From NCBI RefSeq assembly GCF_041295575.1, contig NZ_CP160452.1:1984001-2048000 (forward strand): a DNA stretch of 64,000 nt. Reading direction: 5' to 3'. Shown here one piece after another: positions 45,630-55,173 of the stretch. The position numbers were made by a program, and so were the translations under genes. Position 1 is the stretch's first letter. Every line of letters begins with the position of its first letter. The notes under the pieces are model-generated. The model saw only the letters and a program-made list of their open reading frames with translations. It did no database searches and had not been told where the DNA came from. The DNA is from Sporosarcina pasteurii. GTDB taxonomy: Bacteria > Bacillota > Bacilli > Bacillales_A > Planococcaceae.

Positions 45630-46364
45630 CTAGATGTACCAACCGCCGTTTAACTTCAAAATTTCTCCCGTCATATAATCTGCTTTTCCACTTAATAAAA
45701 AATCAACGAGGTCTGCCACATGTTGGGGTGTACCTGTCGTTAGTAGCGGAATTTCTTGCATAATCATTTCTTTCTCATCTTCTGGTATACAATCGTTCAT
45801 TCTTGTTTCAATCCATCCCGGCGCAATGGCATTGACACGTATACCTGCATAAGACGCTTCTTTGGCATAGGCTTTCACAAAGGCATGTTGAGCACCTTTA
45901 ACAGCAGAATACATAACTTCGCCCGCTGCTCCTGTATTCCCCCAAATTGAACCGATAAACACAATATAAGATTCTGTGAACTTTCTTAAGCGTGCAGAAA
46001 GAAGGCTTACTAACTGTGCGGGGTTTTGAACATGAACCCTCCATAGTGCCTCCATATCTGCGGTCGTTGTCTCCGTTAGCAACTTATTCATCGATTGACC
46101 GTTGGCGATAACGATAGCCCTTGCTTGCTGGACCTGATGGGCTACTTGATTGGCGCCCTCTTCAAATAAAAAATTCCCTTGAACAAGTAGAAATTCAAGC
46201 TGAGGATAGCGTTCTGCTAGCTCTGACCGAAGTTTCTTCGCTTCCTCAATTCGTTCATTAAAGTGAATATAAATTGACCAACCACTCTTAGCAAGTTGGT
46301 GGCAAATGGCTTGGCCAATGCCACCAGTTGCGCCAAGAACGAGCACATAATTATTTTGCTTCAT
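45630..46364 (-). CDS. ymfI: YmfI, SDR-family EF-P 5-aminopentanone reductase
   Basis: Short-chain dehydrogenase. 244 aa with NAD(P)-binding LGATGGIGQAI (~9-19), catalytic Ser in FIGSIWG (~136) and Tyr-x-x-x-Lys in MYSAVKGA (~149-156), and VNAIAPGWI. In B. subtilis YmfI reduces the modification on elongation factor P. The assignment rests on conserved synteny and SDR motifs. ATG 46364 overlaps ymfH by 14 bases. Confidence 0.88.
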   Translation of the reverse strand: MKQNNYVLVLGATGGIGQAICHQLAKSGWSIYIHFNERIEEAKKLRSELAERYPQLEFLLVQGNFLFEEGANQVAHQVQQARAIVIANGQSMNKLLTETTTADMEALWRVHVQNPAQLVSLLSARLRKFTESYIVFIGSIWGNTGAAGEVMYSAVKGAQHAFVKAYAKEASYAGIRVNAIAPGWIETRMNDCIPEDEKEMIMQEIPLLTTGTPQHVADLVDFLLSGKADYMTGEILKLNGGWYI

Positions 46365-47658
46365 TGGATTGCTCAGCCGGAATCACTTTGAATACAGTAT
46401 GGCCTTCTGTTGCGCTTAATGTTGAGAAAGCATCTTTTAAATGTGTCAGCGTCATTTTTTCAAGGGTAGGAACGACATCAAATAAGTCCATCTCATTAAA
46501 TTTATAGCGCGTAAATTGATTCGCGATAAATTCTATCGAATTCAGTGAACGCATAAATTGTCCGATTTTTCGCTTACGAACTCTTTCCAACTCTTCTTCA
46601 GTTACCGCCCATGAAGTCGTTGCATCTTCAATTGTTTTTCGGATTTTTGCTTCTAATGCATCTGGATTTTCAGTATCAGAAACAATCATCGCAAATCCAA
46701 AACCATGTTCTTGAGAAAAGCTATAAGAATAAGACTCATCAATTAGTCCATCTTCATAAGACTCTTCAAAGAATGAGGAAGAACGTCCGAATAAAATATC
46801 TAATAACAAATCTACCGCTAATTCTTGTGTGAGCATTTCTTTACCCGAGATGTTCGTATTTGTACATTTCATCCCAAAGCTAAGTTTTGGTTTCGTAACA
46901 TCCATTTCAAGCGTTCGTTCAGCAATCGCTGCAGTATTTGGCTCTTCTGGGAAGTTACGAACAATTTCTGATGGTTTGTCAAAAGTTTTTTTCGATTGGT
47001 TCTCTTTAATAAAAGTCATCATTTCTTCCGGCTCTACAGCACCAACAACAAATAACACCATATTTGATGGGTGGTAGAAGGTTTCGTAACATTCATATAA
47101 ATGGGCAGCTGTTATCTTATCAATTGACTCAATCGTTCCTGCAATATCTATCTTCACCGGATGATTGTGATATAGATTTTCAATCGCTCCGAAATACAAT
47201 CGCCAGTCTGGTAAATCGTCATACATTGTAATTTCCTGACCAATAATTCCTTTTTCTTTTTCCACAGTTTCTTCAGTAAAATACGGTTCTTGTACAAAAT
47301 CTAGAAGCACTTCCGTATTATCGTATACTTTATCTGTAGCGGAGAAAAGGTAGGCAGTCCTCGTAAACGATGTGAAGGCATTTGCAGAGCCTCCGAGTAC
47401 ACTAAATTTCTGGAAAATGTCCCCTTCTTCTTTTTCAAACATCTTATGTTCTAAGAAATGAGCAATTCCATCTGGAACAGTTACTGCTTCTTCTTTCCCG
47501 TGAGGAATAAAAGTCCGATCAACAGAGCCATATTTCGTCGTAAATGTAACGAAAGTTTTTGAAAAACCTTTTTTCGGTAAAATGTATACATCAAGACCAT
47601 TCTCCAAAGTTTCATTGTATAAGGTTTCCTGTAAGTTTTCAAAGTGTATTTTATTCAT
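46351..47658 (-). CDS. ymfH: YmfH, M16 family zinc protease
   Basis: 435 aa insulinase-family protein with the inverted zinc motif HFLEHKMF (HxxEH, ~67-71) and a downstream Glu region (ETVEKEKGIIGQEI, ~136-149). It forms a pair with YmfF, which lacks the motif; in related systems such pairs act as one heterodimeric peptidase. Substrate unknown. Overlaps ymfF by 8 bases and ymfI by 14, so all three are coupled. Confidence 0.92.
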   Translation of the reverse strand: MNKIHFENLQETLYNETLENGLDVYILPKKGFSKTFVTFTTKYGSVDRTFIPHGKEEAVTVPDGIAHFLEHKMFEKEEGDIFQKFSVLGGSANAFTSFTRTAYLFSATDKVYDNTEVLLDFVQEPYFTEETVEKEKGIIGQEITMYDDLPDWRLYFGAIENLYHNHPVKIDIAGTIESIDKITAAHLYECYETFYHPSNMVLFVVGAVEPEEMMTFIKENQSKKTFDKPSEIVRNFPEEPNTAAIAERTLEMDVTKPKLSFGMKCTNTNISGKEMLTQELAVDLLLDILFGRSSSFFEESYEDGLIDESYSYSFSQEHGFGFAMIVSDTENPDALEAKIRKTIEDATTSWAVTEEELERVRKRKIGQFMRSLNSIEFIANQFTRYKFNEMDLFDVVPTLEKMTLTHLKDAFSTLSATEGHTVFKVIPAEQSNEAK

Positions 47659-48934
47659 TCGAAGCCGTCTCCTTTCCCGATAGCAAATAAATAATTTCTA
47701 ATTGAATAGTCGATGCCATCTCTTTCACATCATCTTTGGTGACAGCTTCCCATGCTTTTATTAAAGTATCTGCTGTAAAGTTTTCATCGAGTTCTTTATA
47801 TTGATCAAATACTTCTATTTGCCCTCGAGCAGAGTCGAATGTGCTCGTAATACTATTCGTCAGCAAAGCTTTCGTTTGTTCCATTTCAAGGTCTGTAATT
47901 TCTCCGTTTTGCAATGCGCTCAATTGCTCTTTGATCAGTGTTACAGCTTTTTCTTCTAGCTCTGCATCAATTCCAGCCATTACATAAAGATATCCATAAT
48001 GTGAAGAATAAGAACTGGAAGCGTAATAAGCCATACTTTCTTTTTCACGTACATTCATAAATAATTTACTATGGGCAAAACCACCAAAAACGCCGTTTGT
48101 AACTTGCATCTTTGAATAATCTGGATGATGAAACCCAACTGGTGTACTAAAAGCTAAATGAAGTTTCCCTTGCTTCATCTCTTGTTTTTCTCGTACATGC
48201 TGAACATCGCCACTTGCCTTATGCTCGTCTGTTTTGAAAGCTTGTTGTTGACGGCTAGGACGCGCTTTAAATGGTAATAACTCTTTCAGCTTTTGAGCAA
48301 TTTCTTGTTCATCGATGTTTCCAACGACATAAATATCAATGATATCATTTGCGATCATCGATTCATATGCTTGCAATAGAGTTTCTGCTGTAATCGCTTG
48401 AACGGCTTGTTCAGTCCCATCCGAACTAGTAGAAACCGGGCTATTTGGACGTAAATTTTCAAGCATTCTTTTTTGTGCATAGCTTGTCTTATTATCATAT
48501 TGAGAACGAATTCGTTCAGTTACTGAACGTTTCTCTCGAGCGACGATTTTTTGATCAAATTCGCCATTTACTAAATTTGGGTTGAAGATAACTGTTTGAA
48601 TAAGTTCCAGCGTTTCACCTAATACATAAGAGTCGTTTATATATTCATCATTTACACAATCTACGTTAAGTGTAATCATATGGGTCGCGCCGCGTTTGGC
48701 AGTGTCTGTGTATAGTACAGTTCCGTACAAATCATCTAGCTTCTTTCGTAATTCGCCTTGAGTTCGGTACTTAGCGTTAGAGTCCTGCAAGACATTTGCA
48801 AGTACTGCACGTGCAGCTGCTTTTTCTTCCGTTAATTCGCTTTTCCATTTGATTGAAAAACTAACTGTTTTAAATTGCTCAGATTTACGCGTATATAAGG
48901 TAACGCCTTGTTCAATTTGACTTTTAGTAAACAT
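47651..48934 (-). CDS. ymfF: YmfF, M16 family non-catalytic partner
   Basis: 427 aa; ATG 48934 (MFTKSQIEQGVTLYTR) follows AGAGGTG. It has the overall M16 fold (TVIFNPNLVNGEFDQKIVAREKR ~110) but at the place of the HxxEH motif reads ARAVLANVLQDSNAKY, so no zinc site. Probably the inactive half of a YmfF-YmfH dimer. Starts a ymfF-H-I unit downstream of the nup operon. Confidence 0.9.
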   Translation of the reverse strand: MFTKSQIEQGVTLYTRKSEQFKTVSFSIKWKSELTEEKAAARAVLANVLQDSNAKYRTQGELRKKLDDLYGTVLYTDTAKRGATHMITLNVDCVNDEYINDSYVLGETLELIQTVIFNPNLVNGEFDQKIVAREKRSVTERIRSQYDNKTSYAQKRMLENLRPNSPVSTSSDGTEQAVQAITAETLLQAYESMIANDIIDIYVVGNIDEQEIAQKLKELLPFKARPSRQQQAFKTDEHKASGDVQHVREKQEMKQGKLHLAFSTPVGFHHPDYSKMQVTNGVFGGFAHSKLFMNVREKESMAYYASSSYSSHYGYLYVMAGIDAELEEKAVTLIKEQLSALQNGEITDLEMEQTKALLTNSITSTFDSARGQIEVFDQYKELDENFTADTLIKAWEAVTKDDVKEMASTIQLEIIYLLSGKETASNE

Positions 48935-49137
48935 ATTTAGCACCTCTGTTTTTGTTAATATGCTGCATCTTACATTCACTATACATTTCACGTTATGCAA
49001 CTTGCAAATAACTGGTGAAGTTTTTCGTAATTATTAATCCACTCGTCAATTCACTTATGAAAATAAAGAGGAAATACTTTTCGCGTATCCATAAATTACA
49101 TTGGATCAACTTAATGTTTCCCAACAATCATATGCAT

Positions 49138-49185
49138 AAAAAAGCTGCCTGAAGTGCATTTGAAATGACTTCTTAGGCAGCTTTC
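49138..49185 (-). terminator. Terminator of the nup operon
   Basis: Stem aaaagctgcctgaag / cttcttaggcagctttc (internal mismatch) with T-run on the minus strand. Confidence 0.8.
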
Positions 49186-49191
49186 GTATGA

Positions 49192-50151
49192 TTAACGTTG
49201 CCCCTTAATATAAGGTTGACCGATTGCTTTCGGTGCATTTGCTCTACCGATAAATCCTGCAAGTGCAAGTATCGTTAACACATACGGTAAAATATGAAGA
49301 TACACTGTTGGAACATCTTGGATATAAGGAATTTTTGAAGCACTAATGGCTAATGCTTGGGCAAAGCCGAAGAATAATGCCGCTCCCATCGCGCCAATTG
49401 GATGCCACTTCCCAAAAATCAACGCAGCAAGTGCCATAAATCCTTGACCATTAATGGTTGCATGTCCAAAGTCATTTGTTGTCGTAATTGCATAGACCGC
49501 ACCACCAATTCCTGCAAGTGCACCTGAAATCACAACTGCGATATAACGTGTTTTCGTCACGTTAATCCCCATTGTATCTGCCGCCATTGGATGTTCACCA
49601 ACTGAGCGAAGTCGTAAACCAAATGGCGTCTTATATATAACAAACCAAGCGAATAGTGCCACGACAATTGCCAATATTGATGACCCATAAACAGATTTAA
49701 AAAACATCGGACCAATGAACGGAATATCTTGCAAAATCGGCACATCAAATCTTGGGATTTTCTTTTGAATTAAATCTGTTTGCCCTTTTCCAAAAATCAT
49801 TTTTACAGAGAAAAGCGCAATTGCAATCCCTAGCATATTAATGGCGACACCCGAAACAACTTGATCTGCACGGAATGATATAGAAGCAACCGCATGCAGA
49901 AGTGAGAAAACTGCAGAAACGGCCATGGCCACTAATAGTGCGATCCAAGGCGTCCAAGATCCGAAAGTATCTGCGTACAACAAGTTAAACAAAATTCCGA
50001 TGAAAGCCCCCATCACCATGAGACCTTCTAAACCAATATTTACAACACCTGAGCGCTCAGAAAAGACACCGCCGATCGCTGTAAAGATTAACGGAGCAGC
50101 ATACGCGATGGTTGCTGGAACGATAAAATATAATAAATCAAGAAAACTCAT
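49192..50151 (-). CDS. nupQ: Nucleoside ABC transporter permease NupQ-type
   Basis: Membrane subunit of a BMP-family nucleoside importer. 319 aa, about eight to nine helices, with GLEGLMVMGAFIGI (~40-53), characteristic of the branched-chain/nucleoside permease group, and RSVGEHPMAADTMGINV (~182-198) as ATPase contact loop. It starts one base after the nupP stop. Matches YufQ/NupQ, part of the guanosine transporter of B. subtilis. Confidence 0.9.
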   Translation of the reverse strand: MSFLDLLYFIVPATIAYAAPLIFTAIGGVFSERSGVVNIGLEGLMVMGAFIGILFNLLYADTFGSWTPWIALLVAMAVSAVFSLLHAVASISFRADQVVSGVAINMLGIAIALFSVKMIFGKGQTDLIQKKIPRFDVPILQDIPFIGPMFFKSVYGSSILAIVVALFAWFVIYKTPFGLRLRSVGEHPMAADTMGINVTKTRYIAVVISGALAGIGGAVYAITTTNDFGHATINGQGFMALAALIFGKWHPIGAMGAALFFGFAQALAISASKIPYIQDVPTVYLHILPYVLTILALAGFIGRANAPKAIGQPYIKGQR

Positions 50152-50152
50152 C

Positions 50153-51199
50153 TTACTTCGCCTCCTTTTTCTTATTCATTCGGTTTAATAAAACCCGTAT
50201 GATATAGCCGGATGCGACAAAGAAAATAATGAGTGCAATGACAATTGAAACAATTTCTACTGGTACACCAGCAGCGTTTGGCATGTTATTAGCTCCGTAT
50301 TTCAAAGAACCAAATAGCGTAGCACCGAAAATAACACCCAGCGGCGTATTAGCGCCTAAAAGGGCAACCGCAATGCCGTCAAATCCAATACCAGTAAAAC
50401 CGCCCATTTTAGAAATATTTCCAAATGTACCGAGTGCTTCCATTGCTCCGCCAAGTCCAGCGAATGCACCTGAAATCACCATGGACAGTACAATGTTTTT
50501 ATTTACATTCATCCCCGCATACTGCGATGCATGGTCATTAAATCCAACCGCTTTTAACTCATAGCCTGTCCTTGTCTTTTCAAGAATAAACCACATGACA
50601 ACAACCATGAGCAATGCAATGAGGATTCCATAATGCAAAGTTGAAAAGTCCGTTAAGTTGGACAAAAACTCAGAACGCAGCGATGCGGTCTTCTGAATTC
50701 TGTCGATTTTATAACTGCCGTCTGAAACTGTAGTGATCAGCGCATTGACAGTATGCAATGCGATATAGTTCATCATAATCGTTACGATAACTTCATGGAC
50801 ACGTAAAGTCGCCTTCAGTATACCTGGTATAAGCCCCCACAATGCACCCGCAGCAGCAGCAGCTAGCAATGCTAAAGGCAAATGAATAAATGCCGGCAAT
50901 TCAAAAGCCATTCCAACATACGCAGCAGCAAACCAACCGACAATTAGTTGCCCTTCTACCCCGATATTAAATAGACCTGTTCGGAAAGCAAATGCGACCG
51001 CTAACCCAGCAAGGATATATGGGCTAATTTGACGAATCGTTTCTCCAATAGAATAGGAGCTACCGAATATACCATGCCATAACGCAATATATCCGTTAAT
51101 GGCATCATAACCACTCATCCACATGACAATCGCCCCGACAAATAAACCGAGAATAATTGAGATGATTGGTACTAGTATTTTTAAAACTCTATTTGACAT
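50153..51199 (-). CDS. nupP: Nucleoside ABC transporter permease NupP-type
   Basis: 348 aa starting at ATG 51199 (MSNRVLKILVPIIS), inside the end of nupO; a GTG four codons upstream is possible. About nine helices; FNIGVEGQLIVGWFAA (~80-95) and ELKAVGFNDHASQYAGMNV (~217-235) are the family landmarks. Cotranscribed with nupN, nupO and nupQ. Confidence 0.9.
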   Translation of the reverse strand: MSNRVLKILVPIISIILGLFVGAIVMWMSGYDAINGYIALWHGIFGSSYSIGETIRQISPYILAGLAVAFAFRTGLFNIGVEGQLIVGWFAAAYVGMAFELPAFIHLPLALLAAAAAGALWGLIPGILKATLRVHEVIVTIMMNYIALHTVNALITTVSDGSYKIDRIQKTASLRSEFLSNLTDFSTLHYGILIALLMVVVMWFILEKTRTGYELKAVGFNDHASQYAGMNVNKNIVLSMVISGAFAGLGGAMEALGTFGNISKMGGFTGIGFDGIAVALLGANTPLGVIFGATLFGSLKYGANNMPNAAGVPVEIVSIVIALIIFFVASGYIIRVLLNRMNKKKEAK

Positions 51200-52760
51200 C
51201 GTGATTGTCACCTTCTTTCAATATGACTTCATCATCAACGGTGACCATTTCATCTTTTGAATGACCTGCCATAAGAAGTCCAAGCTCTTGCTCATCCGTC
51301 TCATTTTGATTGACGACATCGATAATTTGTCCATCATAAATCACTGCAATGCGATCTGATACATTCATGATTTCATCGAGTTCAAAAGAAATTAATAAGA
51401 CCGCTTTTCCTCTATCGCGCTGTTCTATTAATCTTTTATGAATAAATTCAATGGCACCAACGTCCAATCCACGTGTTGGAAGCGCAGCAATAAGCAGCTC
51501 CGGGTCACGATCAATTTCGCGGCCAATAATTAATTTTTGTTGATTACCTCCAGATAATGAACGTGCTAAAGCATGTTCACCTTGGGTCCGCACGTCATAC
51601 GCTTCAATTAGTTCGCGCGCTTTTTTAGAAATCAGTTTAAAATCCATAATTCCTTTTTTGGAAATCGGTTTTTGATAATACGTTTGTAATACAGCGTTAT
51701 AACCAACTGTAAAATCTAACACAAGTCCGTGCTTATGCCTATCTTGTGGAATATGTCCAATTCCTGTTTCCGTAATTTCTCGAGGTTTTTTATTCGTCAC
51801 ATTTTCATTGTTTATCGTAATGTTACCGCTCTTCACTTTTTGAAGACCAGTAATGGCTTCGATTAACTCGGATTGGCCATTGCCATCAATGCCGGCAAGC
51901 CCTACAATTTCACCACGTCTAACAGACAGATTTAGCTTTTTCACTTTCTCGATGCCTCGAGCATCTTCTACGACAAGTTCTTCAATTTTCAATACTTCAT
52001 CTTTTGGATTGGCAGGTACTTTTTCAGTTTTAAAAGAAACTTGACGCCCCACCATTAATGTCGCTAATTCTTCAGGATTCGTTTCAGACGTGTTAACCGT
52101 ACCAATACCTTCTCCTTTTCGAATGACCGTCACCCGATCAGAGACATCCATAATTTCTTGCAATTTATGGGTAATGATAATTATAGATTTGTCTTCCTCA
52201 ATGAGCTTCTTCATTATTTGAATTAACTCACTAATTTCCTGAGGGGTTAACGATGCTGTCGGCTCATCAAAAATTAAAATTTCAGCCCCACGATATAGCG
52301 TTTTTAGTATCTCAACACGTTGTTGCATACCAACTGAAATATCTTCTATTTTTGCATAAGGATCGACATTTAACCCATATAACTTAGAGATTTCTTCTAC
52401 TTTTTTAGCGGCCCCAACAATGTCAATGACGCCTCTTTTTTTCGGTTCATTTCCTAAAATAATATTTTCTGTCACCGTAAAGTTTTCAACGAGCATAAAG
52501 TGCTGATGCACCATTCCTATCCCTAAATTATTAGCGATATTTGGGTTAGAGATATTGACTTTTTTTCCGTGGACACGGATTTCTCCAGCTTCAGGTTGAT
52601 ATAGGCCGAAAAGAATATTCATTAAGGTAGATTTCCCTGCGCCATTTTCACCTAGTAATGCGTGAATCTCACCTTTTTTTAATTGCAAATTAATGTTATT
52701 ATTTGCAACGAATTTTCCAAATTCTTTTCGAATGCCTAGCATTTCTATTACATACTCCAA
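51189..52760 (-). CDS. nupO: Nucleoside ABC transporter ATPase NupO-type
   Basis: 523 aa, two fused ATPase domains. TTG 52760 (MEYVIEMLGIRKEFG) is 8 bases after GGGAG; a GTG nine bases upstream lies inside the ribosome site. Domain 1: Walker A GENGAGKSTLM (~38-48), Walker B EILIFDEPTA. Domain 2: GIDGNGQSELIEA (degenerate Walker A) and signature LSGGNQQKLIIGRE, then LLIALPTRGLDVGA, where the usual Walker B Glu-Pro is replaced, as is common in this group. Same layout as YufO/NupO and sugar RbsA-type ATPases. Confidence 0.92.
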   Translation of the reverse strand: MEYVIEMLGIRKEFGKFVANNNINLQLKKGEIHALLGENGAGKSTLMNILFGLYQPEAGEIRVHGKKVNISNPNIANNLGIGMVHQHFMLVENFTVTENIILGNEPKKRGVIDIVGAAKKVEEISKLYGLNVDPYAKIEDISVGMQQRVEILKTLYRGAEILIFDEPTASLTPQEISELIQIMKKLIEEDKSIIIITHKLQEIMDVSDRVTVIRKGEGIGTVNTSETNPEELATLMVGRQVSFKTEKVPANPKDEVLKIEELVVEDARGIEKVKKLNLSVRRGEIVGLAGIDGNGQSELIEAITGLQKVKSGNITINNENVTNKKPREITETGIGHIPQDRHKHGLVLDFTVGYNAVLQTYYQKPISKKGIMDFKLISKKARELIEAYDVRTQGEHALARSLSGGNQQKLIIGREIDRDPELLIAALPTRGLDVGAIEFIHKRLIEQRDRGKAVLLISFELDEIMNVSDRIAVIYDGQIIDVVNQNETDEQELGLLMAGHSKDEMVTVDDEVILKEGDNHDVK

Positions 52761-52922
52761 TGAGTTCACTCCCTTACACCTATGTTTTAATTCTTTTAGA
52801 CTATTTTTATAAAGATAAATTAATACAAGAAAGACTTTCAATCTATGAAAATCTTTCCTCTATTAGTTTAATTCAGAGGTACCATTCGTCATAAGAAGAA
52901 TATTCCCACACTTACTTCATAA

Positions 52923-52952
52923 ATAAAGACCGGAACAAGCCCGGTCTTTATA
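52923..52952 (-). terminator. Hairpin between nupN and nupO
   Basis: Perfect 11-bp stem ataaagaccgg / ccggtctttat with a 7-base loop and T-rich exit. As an attenuator it would raise the binding protein above the membrane parts. Confidence 0.8.
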
Positions 52953-52973
52953 AAATCACATCAAGCCATTCAA

Positions 52974-54050
52974 TTATTTCTTTTTACGCTCAGTTGGCAC
53001 TTCTATTTCGCCATTAGAGATTTTCTCGATGTACTCTTGAATTTTTGCGTCGATATCTTCAGGAATTGCTCCACGAGAATCAGCTAAACCAACACGCTCT
53101 TCTTTTACGCCGTAAACAATTGTTTCGCCGCCTGGGAACTCACCTTTTTTCGCTAGTTCTGAAACGTCAACAACAGAAGCATCTACACGCTTAAGCGCAG
53201 ATGTTAATGTAACGTTCTGATCGCCAACTTGACCTTCGTCAAATTGGTCAGAGTCTACACCAATCACCCAAACATTTGCATTTGGATCTGCTTGCTTACG
53301 CTCTTTTGCTTCCGCAAATACACCGTTTCCTGTCGCACCAGCCGCATGGAAAATAATATCCACACCAGATGCATACATGAGGTTTGCAGTTGCTTTACCA
53401 AGTTCCGCTTTATCAAATGCGCCTGTATATTCAACGTCTACTGATACATCAGGGTTAACTGATTCAACACCAGCTACAAATCCTGCTTCAAAACGTTCAA
53501 CAACTGGAATATCCATTCCACCAACAAAGCCAACTTTATTCGACTCTGTCATAAGCGCTGCAGCAACTCCTGCTAAAAATCCTGCTTCTTCATCTTTAAA
53601 AAGAATGCTTGCAACGTTTGGTTGCTCTACAACACCATCAATAATCGCAAAATTTGTATCCGGACGTTGCTCAGCAATTTCGTCAATCGCGTCGACAATA
53701 ATAAAGCCAACGCCGAAAATTAAATCAAAATCACGCTGTACAAGTTTGTTTAGGTTTGGAATATAGTCTGTATCGTCGTTGGATTGTAAGTAGTCAAATC
53801 CACCGTCTCCTCTTTCCATATTGTTATCCGCACCAAACTGTTGAATTCCTTCCCAAGCTGACTGGTTGAACGACTTATCGTCAATCCCTCCAAAGTCTGT
53901 TACCATGGCAACCGTGAATTCAGATGCTTCGTTCGAAGAACCTTCATTGCTCTTGCCTTCATCTTGACCTTTATTCGAGCCACATGCTGCTAGAAAAACG
54001 CTTACAACAAGCAACATTGCCAATAAAAGGTTAAATCTACGCTTTTGCAT
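52974..54050 (-). CDS. nupN: BMP-family nucleoside-binding lipoprotein
   Basis: 358 aa. Lipoprotein signal with lipobox LAAC (Cys ~22) then a Gly/Ser/Glu-rich spacer. BMP-family motifs: VAMVTDFGGIDDKSFNQSAW (~48-67), KVGFVGGMDIPVVERFEAGF (~172-191) and VIGVDSDQ. Binds a nucleoside for import by NupOPQ. Resembles B. subtilis NupN/YufN; related to the surface lipoprotein Med/TmpC family. It follows the GntR gene by 52 bases. Confidence 0.9.
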   Translation of the reverse strand: MQKRRFNLLLAMLLVVSVFLAACGSNKGQDEGKSNEGSSNEASEFTVAMVTDFGGIDDKSFNQSAWEGIQQFGADNNMERGDGGFDYLQSNDDTDYIPNLNKLVQRDFDLIFGVGFIIVDAIDEIAEQRPDTNFAIIDGVVEQPNVASILFKDEEAGFLAGVAAALMTESNKVGFVGGMDIPVVERFEAGFVAGVESVNPDVSVDVEYTGAFDKAELGKATANLMYASGVDIIFHAAGATGNGVFAEAKERKQADPNANVWVIGVDSDQFDEGQVGDQNVTLTSALKRVDASVVDVSELAKKGEFPGGETIVYGVKEERVGLADSRGAIPEDIDAKIQEYIEKISNGEIEVPTERKKK

Positions 54051-54102
54051 TACAAATAGACCTCCCTATTTTTCTTATATATTAGTAGGACGCTGCTGCG
54101 TC

Positions 54103-54828
54103 TTATACCCTTTTACGTACTACGTGAAAACTAAACTTATCGGCTCTGAAATAATTTTTCGAATATAGAACCATCTCACCGTCATCACTGTAATGTTTTT
54201 GTGTCAATGCCAACAGCGGGATATCGATACCGCATCTTAATAGTGCGGAGGCTTCTTCATCGTATCCAATTGGCTCGATTTGTGCCACTGCTTGTGTAAT
54301 CCGAATATTTCCAGATTGTTCAATAGCGTCAAATATCGAAGTTTTCAAAAGTTCATCAGCACCCACCGGAAAGTTTCTCGCCAGCACTTGATCGATACAA
54401 AATACGACTGGTTGCCCATCTGCAGTTCTCAAACGTTTAATTGTCATGACTTTGTCAGTTTCTCCATAATTAAATCGCTTGATACTAGTATCCGTGACAT
54501 CTGATTCAGAAACATCCATAAAGATTGTTCCTGGCTCCATTCCAGCCTGTTGAATCATCGTCGTCACGCTAGTTAACTCTTCAATCCCCGATGTAAACAA
54601 TGGTTTAGGATTCACGAAAGTACCGACACCGTGCTTCCGTTCGACGATTTTCTCACTTTCTAAAACTTGAAGCGCTTTCCGTAATATCGCAAGACTAACG
54701 CCTAAACTTTTTGCAAGCTGAAATTCGGAAGGGAATCGTTCGTTTGCCTTAATCACACCTGATTCAATGTCTTGTTTTAATCGTTCAACTACATGTAAGT
54801 ATAATTGTTCATGTTCTTCCTTCCCCAT
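54103..54828 (-). CDS. ymfC: GntR-family transcription regulator YmfC
   Basis: 241 aa. N-terminal GntR winged HTH (~8-75: RFPSEFQLAKSLGVSLAILRKALQVLESEKIVERKHGVGTFV) and a C-terminal UTRA ligand-binding domain (~95-235). In B. subtilis ymfC follows spoIIIE. Here it precedes nupNOPQ on the same strand, so it probably senses a nucleoside or related compound and controls that operon. No palindromic operator was established. Confidence 0.88.
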   Translation of the reverse strand: MGKEEHEQLYLHVVERLKQDIESGVIKANERFPSEFQLAKSLGVSLAILRKALQVLESEKIVERKHGVGTFVNPKPLFTSGIEELTSVTTMIQQAGMEPGTIFMDVSESDVTDTSIKRFNYGETDKVMTIKRLRTADGQPVVFCIDQVLARNFPVGADELLKTSIFDAIEQSGNIRITQAVAQIEPIGYDEEASALLRCGIDIPLLALTQKHYSDDGEMVLYSKNYFRADKFSFHVVRKRV

Positions 54829-55173
54829 TCTTACATCACCACCTTCTAACGAATAAACCGTTAATAACTTCTGCGTTCTTATTCAATTTCACTATACCAC
54901 TTTCGACTCATAAAATAAACACACATCTAATGATTCTATTATTCGGAAATTATCGAAGGATATGAAGTTTTAGCTTTATCAACCAATCCCTTATCGTCTT
55001 ATCATCGCCACTTATATCTTGAATTTTTTGTTAATGGCCAGTTAAACTTAAGTCTTTAAACCTTGACTAAAGACCCACAACCCACTCGTACTTTGGTCAT
55101 CCGCGGCATTTATAAAACTTGCCTATATCCCCCACTATTTGGTGAGGGATATAGCTGAAAGTGATAACGTCGA
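54829..55173. other. Intergenic region between spoIIIE and ymfC
   Basis: About 345 bases. It should carry the ymfC promoter, and it ends with the spoIIIE terminator. The middle (54900-55110) shows no gene, repeat or strong structure. Confidence 0.5.
55123..55154 (-). terminator. Terminator of spoIIIE
   Basis: Stem ctatatccc-cac / gtg-gggatatag with small bulges and a loop of about six bases. No clear T-run. Confidence 0.65.

Noticed and set aside
52760-52841. Longer nupO start
   Set aside because: The extra residues are unrelated to the family and the ribosome site favours TTG 52760.
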